In this document: in pieces, positions 8,947 through 16,115 of the stretch
How positions within the stretch are numbered: position 1 is the first letter of the stretch
Layout: every line of letters starts with the position of its first letter
Source: Acidimicrobiales bacterium
GTDB taxonomy: Bacteria; Actinomycetota; Acidimicrobiia; Acidimicrobiales; DATDAH01
Direction of reading: 5' to 3'
Assembly (NCBI GenBank): GCA_016794585.1
Contig: JAEUJM010000031.1
Span: 62,001 to 126,000, forward strand
DNA length: 64,000 nucleotides
The notes under the pieces: generated by a model
Database searches by the model: none
What the model saw: the letters and a program-made list of their open reading frames with translations, nothing else
Told to the model about the DNA's origin: nothing
Translations under genes and position numbers: made by a program

Positions 8947-9363
8947 TCAAGCGCCGACGTCGGCGCGGCGGAGACGGTCGCTCAGGGTGCTGGCGACGTG
9001 GCGCACGACCAGTGGGTGGCGCACGAAGGCCCGGTAGCTCTCGGGCCCCGCCACCAGGACGTGGAGATCGGTCGCGGCGGTGACCGTGGTGTCGTGGGGC
9101 AACTGGTCGCGCACCGCGACGTCGCCGATGACGTCGCCCGCGGCCACGGTCCCGAGCACCCGGCCGGCGGCCGTCACCGTCGCGGCGCCCGACAGGACGA
9201 GCACGACCTCGTGGCACAGGTCACCCTCGGCGACGAGGACCGCGCCGGCCGGGAGGTGGAGGTCATCCACCAGCGGCGCCACCGAGGCGAGGTCGCGCGG
9301 ACGGACCGCGGCCAGGCTGGGGAGGCGCCGGAGCAGGTCGACCTTGGGGTCGAGCGCCTTCAT
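8947..9363 (-). CDS. Stand-alone cyclic-nucleotide-binding-fold protein
   Basis: 138 residues that make up little more than one cNMP-binding fold (LPSLAAVRPRDLASVAPLVD, then beta roll). The phosphate-binding cassette is degenerate: the usual GE..L...R-S/T-A reads GDVAVRDQLPHDTTV, with the Glu replaced by Asp and the Arg absent, so nucleotide binding is doubtful. No DNA-binding domain is attached. Its start overlaps the thioesterase stop by four bases, so the two are co-translated. It is the second cNMP-fold protein within 7 kb of a cyclase gene. Confidence 0.75.
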   Translation of the reverse strand: MKALDPKVDLLRRLPSLAAVRPRDLASVAPLVDDLHLPAGAVLVAEGDLCHEVVLVLSGAATVTAAGRVLGTVAAGDVIGDVAVRDQLPHDTTVTAATDLHVLVAGPESYRAFVRHPLVVRHVASTLSDRLRRADVGA

Positions 9364-9836
9364 GCGACTGCCTCCCTCTGGACACCGACCACGAGGCAGG
9401 TCGTGGTGGCCGTGGCGATGAGTCGGTCCTGCTCGTCGACGAGACGTCCTTCGGCGGTGGCGACGGTGCGACCCCGGTGGACGAGATCGCCGTACGCCCA
9501 GAGGCGGGTGCCGTCGAGCGGCGCCGAGCGCAGGTAGCGCACCGACAGGTCGAGGGTGGTCGCCATCGCCCCCGGGGGTAGGTCGCTGAACACGGCGCAG
9601 GCCATGGCCGAGTCGAGCAGCGTGGCCGCGATCCCCCCGTGCAGCGTGCCCTGCGGGTTGCCGAACGCCGGCCGGGTCGCCGCGGTGAACACGACGTGCC
9701 CCACCCCCAGGTCGTCGATGGCCATGTCGAGCAGGCCGGCCACGCCCACCGCTTCGGGGCCCCGCTCGCGGATGCTCGCCAACTGCTCGAGCCCCGTGGG
9801 CCGACCCCCCTGCATCACATCCTGAAGTGAGTTCAT
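9360..9836 (-). CDS. PaaI-type hotdog thioesterase
   Basis: 158 residues. The region NPQGTLHGGIAATLLDSAMA is the PaaI/YbgC-like active-site helix with the conserved HGG, and the remaining strands (ATTLDLSVRYLRSAPL..., GRTVATAEGRLVD) complete a single hotdog domain. Such proteins hydrolyse acyl- or aryl-CoA thioesters; substrate unknown. The start codon lies inside the left arm of a palindromic operator shared with the divergent HxlR regulator, which probably controls it. First gene of a two-gene operon with the cNMP-fold protein. Confidence 0.85.
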   Translation of the reverse strand: MNSLQDVMQGGRPTGLEQLASIRERGPEAVGVAGLLDMAIDDLGVGHVVFTAATRPAFGNPQGTLHGGIAATLLDSAMACAVFSDLPPGAMATTLDLSVRYLRSAPLDGTRLWAYGDLVHRGRTVATAEGRLVDEQDRLIATATTTCLVVGVQREAVA

Positions 9837-9872
9837 AAACGGAACGTAGTACGTTTTGAAAACGAACTCACT
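9826..9872. promoter_or_regulatory. Nested palindromic operator between thioesterase and HxlR gene
   Basis: Two inverted repeats share exactly the same centre, base 9849. The outer arms are AGTGAGTTC (9826-9834) and GAACTCACT (9864-9872), a perfect 9-bp match. The inner element is AACGTAGTACGTT (9843-9855), palindromic around its middle base. A further palindrome GTTTTGAAAAC lies at 9853-9863. The outer arms reach the start codons of both divergent genes. HxlR-family dimers bind such dyads, so autoregulation plus control of the thioesterase is likely. Confidence 0.65.
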
Positions 9873-10361
9873 ATGACTAGGGTCACACCCATGCGTTGGA
9901 GTGAGATCGGCGAGCAGGCGTGCCCCGTGGCCAAGTCCCTCTCGGTGCTGGGCGACCGGTGGACGATGCTCGTCCTGCGCGAGGCGTTCTGGCGGGTCCG
10001 CCGCTTCGAGCAGTTCCAGGAGCGCACCGGCGCCCCCCGCCCCGTGCTGGCCGAGCGCCTCAAGATGCTGGTCGACGAGGGCGTGCTCGAGCGCCGGCCG
10101 TACTCCGAGCGCCCCGTCCGCTACGAGTACCGGCTCACCGAGAAGGGCCTCGACCTCTACCCGGTCGTGATCTCACTGCTCGAGTGGGGCGAGCGGTGGA
10201 TGACCGACCCCGCCGACCCGCCCGTGGTCGAGCTGCGCCACCGCACCTGTGGGCACCTCACCCATCCCCAGCTGGCCTGTCCCGAGTGCGGTGAGTTGCT
10301 CACCGCCCGCGACGTCGAAGCCGTCGACCGCCGCCCCGACGTCCCTGCCCTCAGCGCCTGA
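9873..10361 (+). CDS. HxlR-family winged-helix transcriptional regulator
   Basis: 162 residues with the whole HxlR pattern: a cysteine near the N-terminus (GEQACPVAKSLSVLGDRWTM), the recognition region RFEQFQERTGAPRPVLAERL, and the wing VRYEYRLTEKG. The C-terminal part carries CGHLTHPQLACPECGELL, a CxxC-type pair that could bind zinc or respond to thiol stress. Start ATG 9873; ATG 9891 is an alternative. It is divergent from the thioesterase gene across a 36-base spacer made up almost entirely of palindromes. Confidence 0.9.
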   Translation: MTRVTPMRWSEIGEQACPVAKSLSVLGDRWTMLVLREAFWRVRRFEQFQERTGAPRPVLAERLKMLVDEGVLERRPYSERPVRYEYRLTEKGLDLYPVVISLLEWGERWMTDPADPPVVELRHRTCGHLTHPQLACPECGELLTARDVEAVDRRPDVPALSA

Positions 10362-10395
10362 CTCGCCGTCGGCGCGAACCGTCCCCCGGCGCGAC

Positions 10396-10401
10396 CAGAC
10401 T
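10396..10401 (+). promoter_or_regulatory. Candidate -10 element (CAGACT)
   Basis: CAGACT ends seven bases before the GTG at 10409 and no ribosome binding site is visible, which fits a leaderless transcript. Confidence 0.35.
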
Positions 10402-10408
10402 GGGGCTC

Positions 10409-10786
10409 GTGGCTGCTGACGAGATCGACGCCTACCTCGAGAACGTCCCCGAGCCGGGGCGGAGCACCTTGGAGGAGATGCGGCGGCGCATCCTCGCCGT
10501 CGTCCCCGAGGCCGAGCAGTGCATCTCGTACCAGATGCCCGCGTTCCGGGTGCCGGGCCCGAAGAAGGGCAAGGGGAAGGTGGTGGCCGGCTTCGCGGCG
10601 TTCGCGAAGCACCTGAGCTACCTGCCCCACAGCGGCACCATCCTGCCGTCACTCGACGCCGAGCTCGCCGGCCACCAACGGACCAAGAGCTCGCTGCACT
10701 TCGCCTTCGACGAGCCCCTGCCGGCCGACCTGGTCGCCACCCTGGTCCGCGCCCGTCTCGCAGAGATCGAGGCCACGGGCCACTGA
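10409..10786 (+). CDS. DUF1801/YdhG-like small protein
   Basis: 125 residues from GTG 10409. The arrangement IDAYLENVPEPGRSTLEEMR, then CISYQMPAFR and FAAFAKHLSYLPHSG, is the DUF1801 (YdhG, frataxin-like fold) pattern. Some members are called iron chaperones, but the biochemical role of the family is poorly established and I do not assign one. Same strand as the HxlR gene, 47 bases downstream, probably from its own promoter. Confidence 0.85.
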   Translation: MAADEIDAYLENVPEPGRSTLEEMRRRILAVVPEAEQCISYQMPAFRVPGPKKGKGKVVAGFAAFAKHLSYLPHSGTILPSLDAELAGHQRTKSSLHFAFDEPLPADLVATLVRARLAEIEATGH

Positions 10787-10800
10787 GCCCGGCGGCGGGA

Positions 10801-11744
10801 TCAGCGGTAACGCTCGACCAGCTCGCGGCCGATCTCACCGAGACGGCGGCGGAGCTCGTCGGGGCCCGTGACCTCGATGGCGGCGCCGAAACCGGCCAGC
10901 TCGCCGGCGAGCGCACGGAGATCGTGGCCCCGTACCTGCACCTCGATGCGGCCGTCGGGCGCCGGCCCGCCGACGGTGAGGCGTCGCCCCAGCACCCACT
11001 GTGCGAGCGGCACGACCTGGACGGGGGCCAACGCGTGGGCCACCGCGGGCAGGCGCAACTCCTCCACGCGGTCGCGCACGGCAGCCCATGCGGCGCCGAG
11101 GTCGAAGTCCGCCGGGCGCTCGGCCGGCGCACCCGTGCGCCGCGCCGACCGGATGCGGTCCACCCGGAAGGTGCGCTGGCCGTCGACGGTGGCCGCCACC
11201 AGGTACCACCGCTCTCCCTTGGCGGCCACACCGAGCGGCGAGACCTCCCGGAGGCTGGGCGCGCCGGTGCGGTCGGTGTAGCCGATCTCGATCTGCACTC
11301 CGTCGATCACGGCCTGCTGCACCTCCCCCAGCAGCGGCGGATCGTCGGCCCCATCGGGGCGTCGGTCGCCCCATCCGACGGGATCGACCACCAGCGAGCC
11401 CGCGGCCGCCTCGGCGCGGTCCCGCAACGGTTCGGGGAGCGCCCGGACGAGCTTGCGCAGCGCCGCCCGGACCTCAGGTGAGGCCGAGCTCGGGCCGGCC
11501 ACGAGGAACAACGCGCGGACCTCCGGCGCCGAGAGGCCCGACAGGTCCAGCGAGCCGCCGCCAGGCGCCACCCGCCGCCCCGACCGGCCACCGAGTACAC
11601 GGGGATGCCCGCCATGCCCAGGGCCTCGAGGTCGCGTCGGGCGGTGCGCTCGGACACCTCGAGCTCGGCGGCCACCTCCGCCGCGGTGACCTGTCCCAGG
11701 CGCTGGAGCATCAGGAGGACAGCCACGAGGCGATCGGCACGCAC
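10801..11744 (-). pseudogene. WYL/DeoR-type HTH regulator with a frameshift
   Basis: The N-terminal 60 residues from ATG 11744 form a DeoR-type helix-turn-helix (TAAEVAAELEVSERTARRDL) ending in GRGGGWRL. The expected continuation, GGGSLDLSGLSAPEVRALF and the WYL domain to the stop at 10801, is in a different frame. One extra base near 11553-11570 (a GGC-repeat tract) would join the two parts into a normal protein of about 315 residues. This is a natural mutation, a sequencing error, or less likely a programmed shift. Family members sense ligands through the WYL domain. Divergent from the DinB-fold gene, a common pairing. Confidence 0.75.
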
Positions 11745-11763
11745 ATCCTGATCTTCTCATCGA

Positions 11764-11786
11764 AACTGGCCATGAGGTGTCCAGTT
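11764..11786. promoter_or_regulatory. Inverted repeat in divergent spacer (candidate WYL operator)
   Basis: AACTGG (11764-11769) and CCAGTT (11781-11786) form an inverted repeat with an 11-base spacer in the 62-base gap between the WYL regulator start (11744) and the DinB-fold gene start (11807). Position suggests an operator; the arms are short, so chance is not excluded. Confidence 0.4.
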
Positions 11787-11806
11787 CTCTTCGCGATGGT
11801 GCCCTC

Positions 11807-12475
11807 ATGACCATCACCGAGACCATCGACCACCTCCCCTATCCCGCCACCGACCCGCGGGGGGTCTTCCTGCGGGCCTGGGCCGTCGCCACCGACGTCG
11901 CCACCGGCGTCGGAGAGGGCGACCTCGGTCGCCCGTCGCCCTGTCCTGACTTCGACGCCGCCGCCATCCGCGGTCACCTCCTGGCGGTCGGCCGACGAGT
12001 CGCCGCGCTCGGGCGAGGCGAGGACTCGTTCTCCGTGGAGGACGAGATCACAACGGTCGACGGGGACGACTGGGCCGCCGCCTACCGCGAGGCGGGAGAC
12101 GCAGTGACCACCGCGTGGGCCGACGACGGCACGCTCGAGCGCACCATCGTCCTGCCCTGGATGGAGGGATCGGGCGCCGTCACCCTCGCCATGTACACGA
12201 GCGAGGCGGTGGTCCACACCTGGGACCTCGCGATGGCGACCGGGCAGGCCCCGACCTGGGACGACGACGTGCTGACCGTCGCGTTCGTCGCCCTGCAGAT
12301 GGGGCTGCCCGACGAGGGCCGTATCGAGGCCTTCGAGGCGGCCCGGGCCAACATGCCCCCCGGCACCGAGGACTTCGCCTACCCGTTCGCCGCCGCCGTG
12401 GCGGTGGGCGACGACGCCAGCGGCATCGATCGCCTGGTGGCCTGGAGCGGCCGCGACCCCCACTGGTCGGCCTGA
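11807..12475 (+). CDS. TIGR03086-like DinB/maleylpyruvate isomerase-fold protein
   Basis: 222 residues from ATG 11807 (a GTG at 11777 is in frame but lies in the operator-like palindrome). The pattern DLGRPSPCPDFDAAAIRGHLL at the N-terminus and LAMYTSEAVVHTWDLAMATG in the middle is that of actinobacterial TIGR03086 proteins, four-helix DinB-fold enzymes with three metal-ligand histidines; the histidines in GHLL and VVHTWD are two of them. Many act with mycothiol. The reaction here is unknown. Its divergent neighbour is a broken WYL regulator. Confidence 0.8.
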   Translation: MTITETIDHLPYPATDPRGVFLRAWAVATDVATGVGEGDLGRPSPCPDFDAAAIRGHLLAVGRRVAALGRGEDSFSVEDEITTVDGDDWAAAYREAGDAVTTAWADDGTLERTIVLPWMEGSGAVTLAMYTSEAVVHTWDLAMATGQAPTWDDDVLTVAFVALQMGLPDEGRIEAFEAARANMPPGTEDFAYPFAAAVAVGDDASGIDRLVAWSGRDPHWSA

Positions 12476-12494
12476 CCGCGCCACCCCACCAGCG

Positions 12495-12528
12495 CGGGTG
12501 GCGCCGGCCCGCGAGCCGGCGCCACCCG
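12495..12528 (+). terminator. Long GC-rich hairpin terminator
   Basis: A perfect 14-bp stem (arms 12495-12508 and 12515-12528, inner arm GGGTGGCGCCGGC) with a six-base loop lies 20 bases after the stop of the DinB-fold gene. There is no T tract, as in many actinobacterial terminators. Confidence 0.65.
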
Positions 12529-12547
12529 GGTGCGGTAGTACTGGGTC

Positions 12548-13891
12548 GTGCGTCGCGGGACGATCGATCGGGTCACCGCGGAGGACGCTGTGAGCCTGGC
12601 CACCGACGTCGGGCCGGTGCCGATGCAGGTCGGGGTCGTGCTGCTGCTCGAGCCGACCGAGCCCCTCGACGTGGAGGAGGTGCTCTGCCTCCTCGACGAC
12701 CGGGTGCGAGGGGTGTCCCGGCTGCGGCGCGTGCTGCGGTCGACCCCGCTGGGGTGCGGACGCCCGGTGTGGGTGGACGACCCGCACTTCGACATCAGAC
12801 GCCAGACACAGGCGGTGACCTGCCCGGCCCCCGGCGACGAGGACGCGCTCCTCGAGGTGGCGGCAACCGCGGTCACCACGCCGCTCCCCCGGGACCGGCC
12901 CCTGTGGCAGATCACCGTCGTGACGGACCTCGCCGACGGCGCGGCGGCGCTGGTCGTCGTGTTCCACCACGTGCTCGCCGACGGCATCGGCGGGCTCGCC
13001 GTCCTCGCCCACCTCGTCGACGGCGCTCCGCCCGCCCCTCCGACTCCAGGGTTCCCCGAACCCGCGCCCACCTTCGCGACCCTCGCCGCGGACGCCTGGC
13101 GGAGACGGGCGCGCTCACTCGTCCGGGTCGGGCCGTCGGTGCGACGGCTGCGTGCGGCGGTGGCCCAGCTCCGCGGATCGGGCGGCGGCGCCCGGCCGGT
13201 CCCGTCTTCACTCAACGCCCCGACCGGGCCTCGCCGGGCCTTCCGGGTGGCCCGCGCCCCCGTCGCCGACCTGCATCGGGTCGGGCATGCCCACGGCGCC
13301 ACCATCAACGACCTCGTCCTCACCGCCGTCGCGGGCGCACTGCACGACCTCGTGCACGCCCGGGGCGAGGCCATCGACCGCTTCGTGCTCTCCGTCCCGA
13401 TGTCGTCGCGTACCGAGGCCTCTGCGGACGCGCTCGGCAACGAGGTCGGCGTCGTGCCCCTCGAGCTCCCCGGCGCAGGCCCCTGGCCGGACCGCCTCGC
13501 CGAGATCGCCACGGCCACCCGCATCGCGAAGTCGCGGCCCCGCGCCGCGACGGGGGCAGTCATCAACCCGATGTTCCGCACGCTCGCCGCCCTGCACCTG
13601 TTCCGGCACTTCATCGACCGCCAGCACCTGGTCCACACGTTCACCACGAACGTGCGCGGCCCGGACGAGACCCTCCGCCTCCTCGACGCTCCCCTCACCG
13701 TTGCCCTGCCGCTCGCCGTCGTGACCGGCAACGTCACCGTGTCCTTCGCCACCCTCTCCTATGCGGGCACCCTGGCCGTCACCGTCATCGCCGACCCCGA
13801 CGCCTGCCCGGACCTCGACGACCTGGGCCGGCTGCTCCAGTCAAACCTCGACGACCTCACCGCCTCGGCCTCACCGCCGCCCACGCCCTGA
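12548..13891 (+). CDS. Wax ester synthase/diacylglycerol acyltransferase (WS/DGAT)
   Basis: 447 residues from GTG 12548. The acyltransferase motif HHxxxDG is visible as FHHVLADGIGG, near residue 140, and the second conserved region (INDLVLTAVAGAL, NEVGVVPLELP) and C-terminal DUF1298 half are present. These enzymes condense acyl-CoA with a diacylglycerol or fatty alcohol to make storage triacylglycerol or wax ester and sit at the membrane/lipid-droplet surface. TAGTAC at 12536-12541 could be a -10 element for a leaderless transcript. Consistent with lipid-storing actinobacteria. Confidence 0.9.
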   Translation: MRRGTIDRVTAEDAVSLATDVGPVPMQVGVVLLLEPTEPLDVEEVLCLLDDRVRGVSRLRRVLRSTPLGCGRPVWVDDPHFDIRRQTQAVTCPAPGDEDALLEVAATAVTTPLPRDRPLWQITVVTDLADGAAALVVVFHHVLADGIGGLAVLAHLVDGAPPAPPTPGFPEPAPTFATLAADAWRRRARSLVRVGPSVRRLRAAVAQLRGSGGGARPVPSSLNAPTGPRRAFRVARAPVADLHRVGHAHGATINDLVLTAVAGALHDLVHARGEAIDRFVLSVPMSSRTEASADALGNEVGVVPLELPGAGPWPDRLAEIATATRIAKSRPRAATGAVINPMFRTLAALHLFRHFIDRQHLVHTFTTNVRGPDETLRLLDAPLTVALPLAVVTGNVTVSFATLSYAGTLAVTVIADPDACPDLDDLGRLLQSNLDDLTASASPPPTP

Positions 13892-13956
13892 GGGCCCCCG
13901 GGCTCGGCGCGACCGGTCCCCCGGGCACGCGCCGATCCCGATCGGTACCGTGGCCC

Positions 13957-15381
13957 ATGGACGAGACCGGTCCGCCGCCACCCCCACCACCGCCGCCACC
14001 CCCGCCGCCGGGGTCGAACCCGCCGGCGCCACCCTCGTCTCCCCCACCACCGCCCCCGTGGGGTGCGCCCGCCAGCCCGGATGCGATGACCCCGCAATCG
14101 CAGCGACCGCCGCGCGCTCCCTGGTTCGCCTCCGTGACCGGTCGCGTGGATCGCCGCCCCGAGCCACGCCTCGCCGTGGCACTGGCCGCCGCCGGCTGTC
14201 TCCTCGCGGTGATCGGCGTCCTCGTCATCGCCACCGACCCCCTCGTCGACAGCGGGGACGGCGACCCCAACCGCATCCCGGGCCTGCTGGCCTCGCTCCT
14301 GCTCATCGCCGTGGGCCTGGCGCTGGTGGCGATCACCCGTGACGGCCCCCTCACCACCGCCGGGGTCGTGGCCAGCGCGCTCGGGATCCCGCCCCTCCTG
14401 CTGTTCGCCACGTTCGACGTCAACGACTTCCCCCCGTTCAACGTCGACGTGGTCCTGGGCGTCTCGGCGCTGGCCTGGCTCGCGCTCTACCTCCTCCCTC
14501 CTGGCAAGGGCCACGCCTTCTACCTCGGGGCCGGGCTCTTCGGGCTCTGGCTCTATGCCCTCGAAGCGGTCGAAGGCCTGTTCAGCGCCCCGTTCGACCT
14601 CTTCAGCGCCTTCGCCTTCGGGTTCTCTCCCCAGTTCCAACCGGTGCCCGCCCCGGACGACTTCGACTCGTCGGACCCGTTCACCCAGTTCCCGAGCGAG
14701 GACCCGTTCCGAGGCTTCGACGCCCCCGACCCCACCACCCTGGCCGCCATCACCCTGTTCCTGGCGGTGGCCTTCCTCGCTGCCGCCTTCCTCCTCGACC
14801 GGCGGGGCCGTGTCGGCATGGCCACCCCCTTCACCCTCGCCGGCATCGTCCTCGCACCCGTCGGGCTGCTCTTCCTCGCGGACGATCTCGGCACCCTCGG
14901 GACGGGGCTGGCCTTCACGGCGTTGGGCCTGGCCTTCGCCACCGGTGGCGCCTGGGTCGGGCGGCGGTGGACCACGTGGTTCGGCGGCGTGCTCGTCGTG
15001 CAGGGACTCGCCACCGTGGGCTCCGAGCTCGTGGGCGACGACGCCTCGGCGACCACGGTCGGCCTGGTGCTGATGGCCCTCGGCCTCGTCGCCGTGGCGG
15101 GTGGCTGGGTCGTCACGGGCCTGCTCGGCGAGCCCTACGAGACCGTCGAAGGGCCGACACGGTTCGTGCTGGGCGCCGGCGCCGGCCGGGGCACGAGCGG
15201 CCCGGACGGGAGCGGCCAGGACCGCAGCGGCCCGCACACCTCGGGCCCGGGCGGGACGGCCCCCGGGTCGCCCCCACCGTGGCCACCGGGCCCCTCGTCC
15301 CCCTCCTCCCCGCCGTACCCGCCGTACCCGCCGTCGCCTCCGACGACGCCCGGGGCGGGATCGGCGCCCACCGCCTTCTGA
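13957..15381 (+). CDS. Multi-spanning membrane protein with proline-rich ends
   Basis: 474 residues from ATG 13957. A Pro-rich N-terminus (runs of more than ten prolines) precedes about ten hydrophobic segments (for example LAVALAAAGCLLAVIGVLVI, and several near the C-terminal third), and a Gly/Ser/Pro-rich tail ends in repeated PPYPP. I do not recognise a family; the Pro-rich ends resemble actinobacterial proteins that bind other membrane or cell-envelope partners. CCGATC-CC-GATCGG at 13932-13945 is a small palindrome just upstream, and TACCGT at 13946-13951 could be a -10 element. Confidence 0.75.
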   Translation: MDETGPPPPPPPPPPPPPGSNPPAPPSSPPPPPPWGAPASPDAMTPQSQRPPRAPWFASVTGRVDRRPEPRLAVALAAAGCLLAVIGVLVIATDPLVDSGDGDPNRIPGLLASLLLIAVGLALVAITRDGPLTTAGVVASALGIPPLLLFATFDVNDFPPFNVDVVLGVSALAWLALYLLPPGKGHAFYLGAGLFGLWLYALEAVEGLFSAPFDLFSAFAFGFSPQFQPVPAPDDFDSSDPFTQFPSEDPFRGFDAPDPTTLAAITLFLAVAFLAAAFLLDRRGRVGMATPFTLAGIVLAPVGLLFLADDLGTLGTGLAFTALGLAFATGGAWVGRRWTTWFGGVLVVQGLATVGSELVGDDASATTVGLVLMALGLVAVAGGWVVTGLLGEPYETVEGPTRFVLGAGAGRGTSGPDGSGQDRSGPHTSGPGGTAPGSPPPWPPGPSSPSSPPYPPYPPSPPTTPGAGSAPTAF

Positions 15382-15393
15382 ACTCGCTCGACC

Positions 15394-15414
15394 GGGAGCG
15401 GGTCATCCGCTCCC
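15394..15414. terminator. Hairpin between convergent genes
   Basis: GGGAGCGG (15394-15401) and CCGCTCCC (15407-15414) pair perfectly around a five-base loop. It lies between the membrane protein gene (stop 15381) and the convergent DUF6328 gene (stop 15403) and overlaps the latter's last codons, so it may end both transcripts. Confidence 0.55.
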
Positions 15415-15957
15415 GTCTCGCGGGCGCAGGCCCGCGACCGGCATCACCACCCAGGCCAGGGCGCCGACCAGCCCGACCGCGAGGACGGCGACGACCCCGG
15501 CCGGACGACCGAAGAGCAGGCCCATCACCACGAACAGCGCCGACCCCAGGGACAGCGCCATGAAACCGAGGCCGACGCGCAGCATGCGGATCGACCACTG
15601 GAGGCGCTTCGACCGGGACTGGCGCCGCCCCACCCGGTGGAACGCCGTCGGGGCCACGAAGCAGATCACCGCGACGACGCCGCTGAGGAGCGCCGCGGCG
15701 TAGACATCGGTCTCCAGTTCGTCGAGCTCGGTGAAGCGCTCGGCGAAGGGCGCGGTGAGCAGGAAGGCGACCAGCACCTGGACCCCCGGGAGCAGCACCC
15801 GCAACTCCTGGAGCAACCCGTAGTACCGCCGGCGCAGCTCGGGTCGATCGGCCTCGTCGTCGAGGTCCTCCGCCGACCGGTCGTCCCAGGAGTCCGCGCC
15901 TCCGTCGAGACCCTCGTCGAGCTCCCCGACACCGCCACGCCCACCCTCGTCGCCCAT
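15403..15957 (-). CDS. DUF6328 family membrane protein
   Basis: 184 residues. An acidic N-terminus of about 55 residues is followed by ELRVLLPGVQVLVAFLLTAPF, a loop, a second segment (DVYAAALLSGVVAVICFVAPTAFHRV) and two more hydrophobic segments, giving four membrane spans. The sequence between spans 2 and 3 (APTAFHRVGRRQSRSKR) is typical of DUF6328. Function unknown. Divergent from the secreted hydrolase, with a strong hairpin in the spacer. Confidence 0.75.
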   Translation of the reverse strand: MGDEGGRGGVGELDEGLDGGADSWDDRSAEDLDDEADRPELRRRYYGLLQELRVLLPGVQVLVAFLLTAPFAERFTELDELETDVYAAALLSGVVAVICFVAPTAFHRVGRRQSRSKRLQWSIRMLRVGLGFMALSLGSALFVVMGLLFGRPAGVVAVLAVGLVGALAWVVMPVAGLRPRDGSG

Positions 15958-16010
15958 GTGCCCTCCCTCGTCGGTGCCCCGCCCCTACCCACTTCGAACC
16001 GACGAGTGAC

Positions 16011-16045
16011 CCGTTCACCGCCCCTTTCACGAAGGGGGTGAACGG
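16011..16045. promoter_or_regulatory. Extended hairpin/operator in divergent spacer
   Basis: CCGTTCACC (16011-16019) pairs with GGTGAACGG (16037-16045), and inside it CCCTT pairs with AAGGG around a five-base loop, giving 14 pairs interrupted by one two-base bulge. It stands 70 bases upstream of the secreted hydrolase and 54 bases upstream of the divergent DUF6328 gene. TTAACC just after it may be part of a promoter, so an operator over the core promoter is likelier than a terminator. Confidence 0.5.
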
Positions 16046-16115
16046 TGTTAACCTACGGCCTGCTCGATCGTCCCGCCGCCCCGGCACCCACCTCCGACGC
16101 GCCCTGGAGCCAGAG

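Noticed and set aside
12115-15381. A single 1088-codon plus-strand frame
   Set aside because: Its first half is out-of-frame translation of the DinB-fold and WS/DGAT genes; only the part from 13957 is real.
13957-15381. Secreted protein because of the Pro-rich N-terminus
   Set aside because: The first hydrophobic segment starts only after ~70 residues and is followed by many more; it is a polytopic membrane protein.
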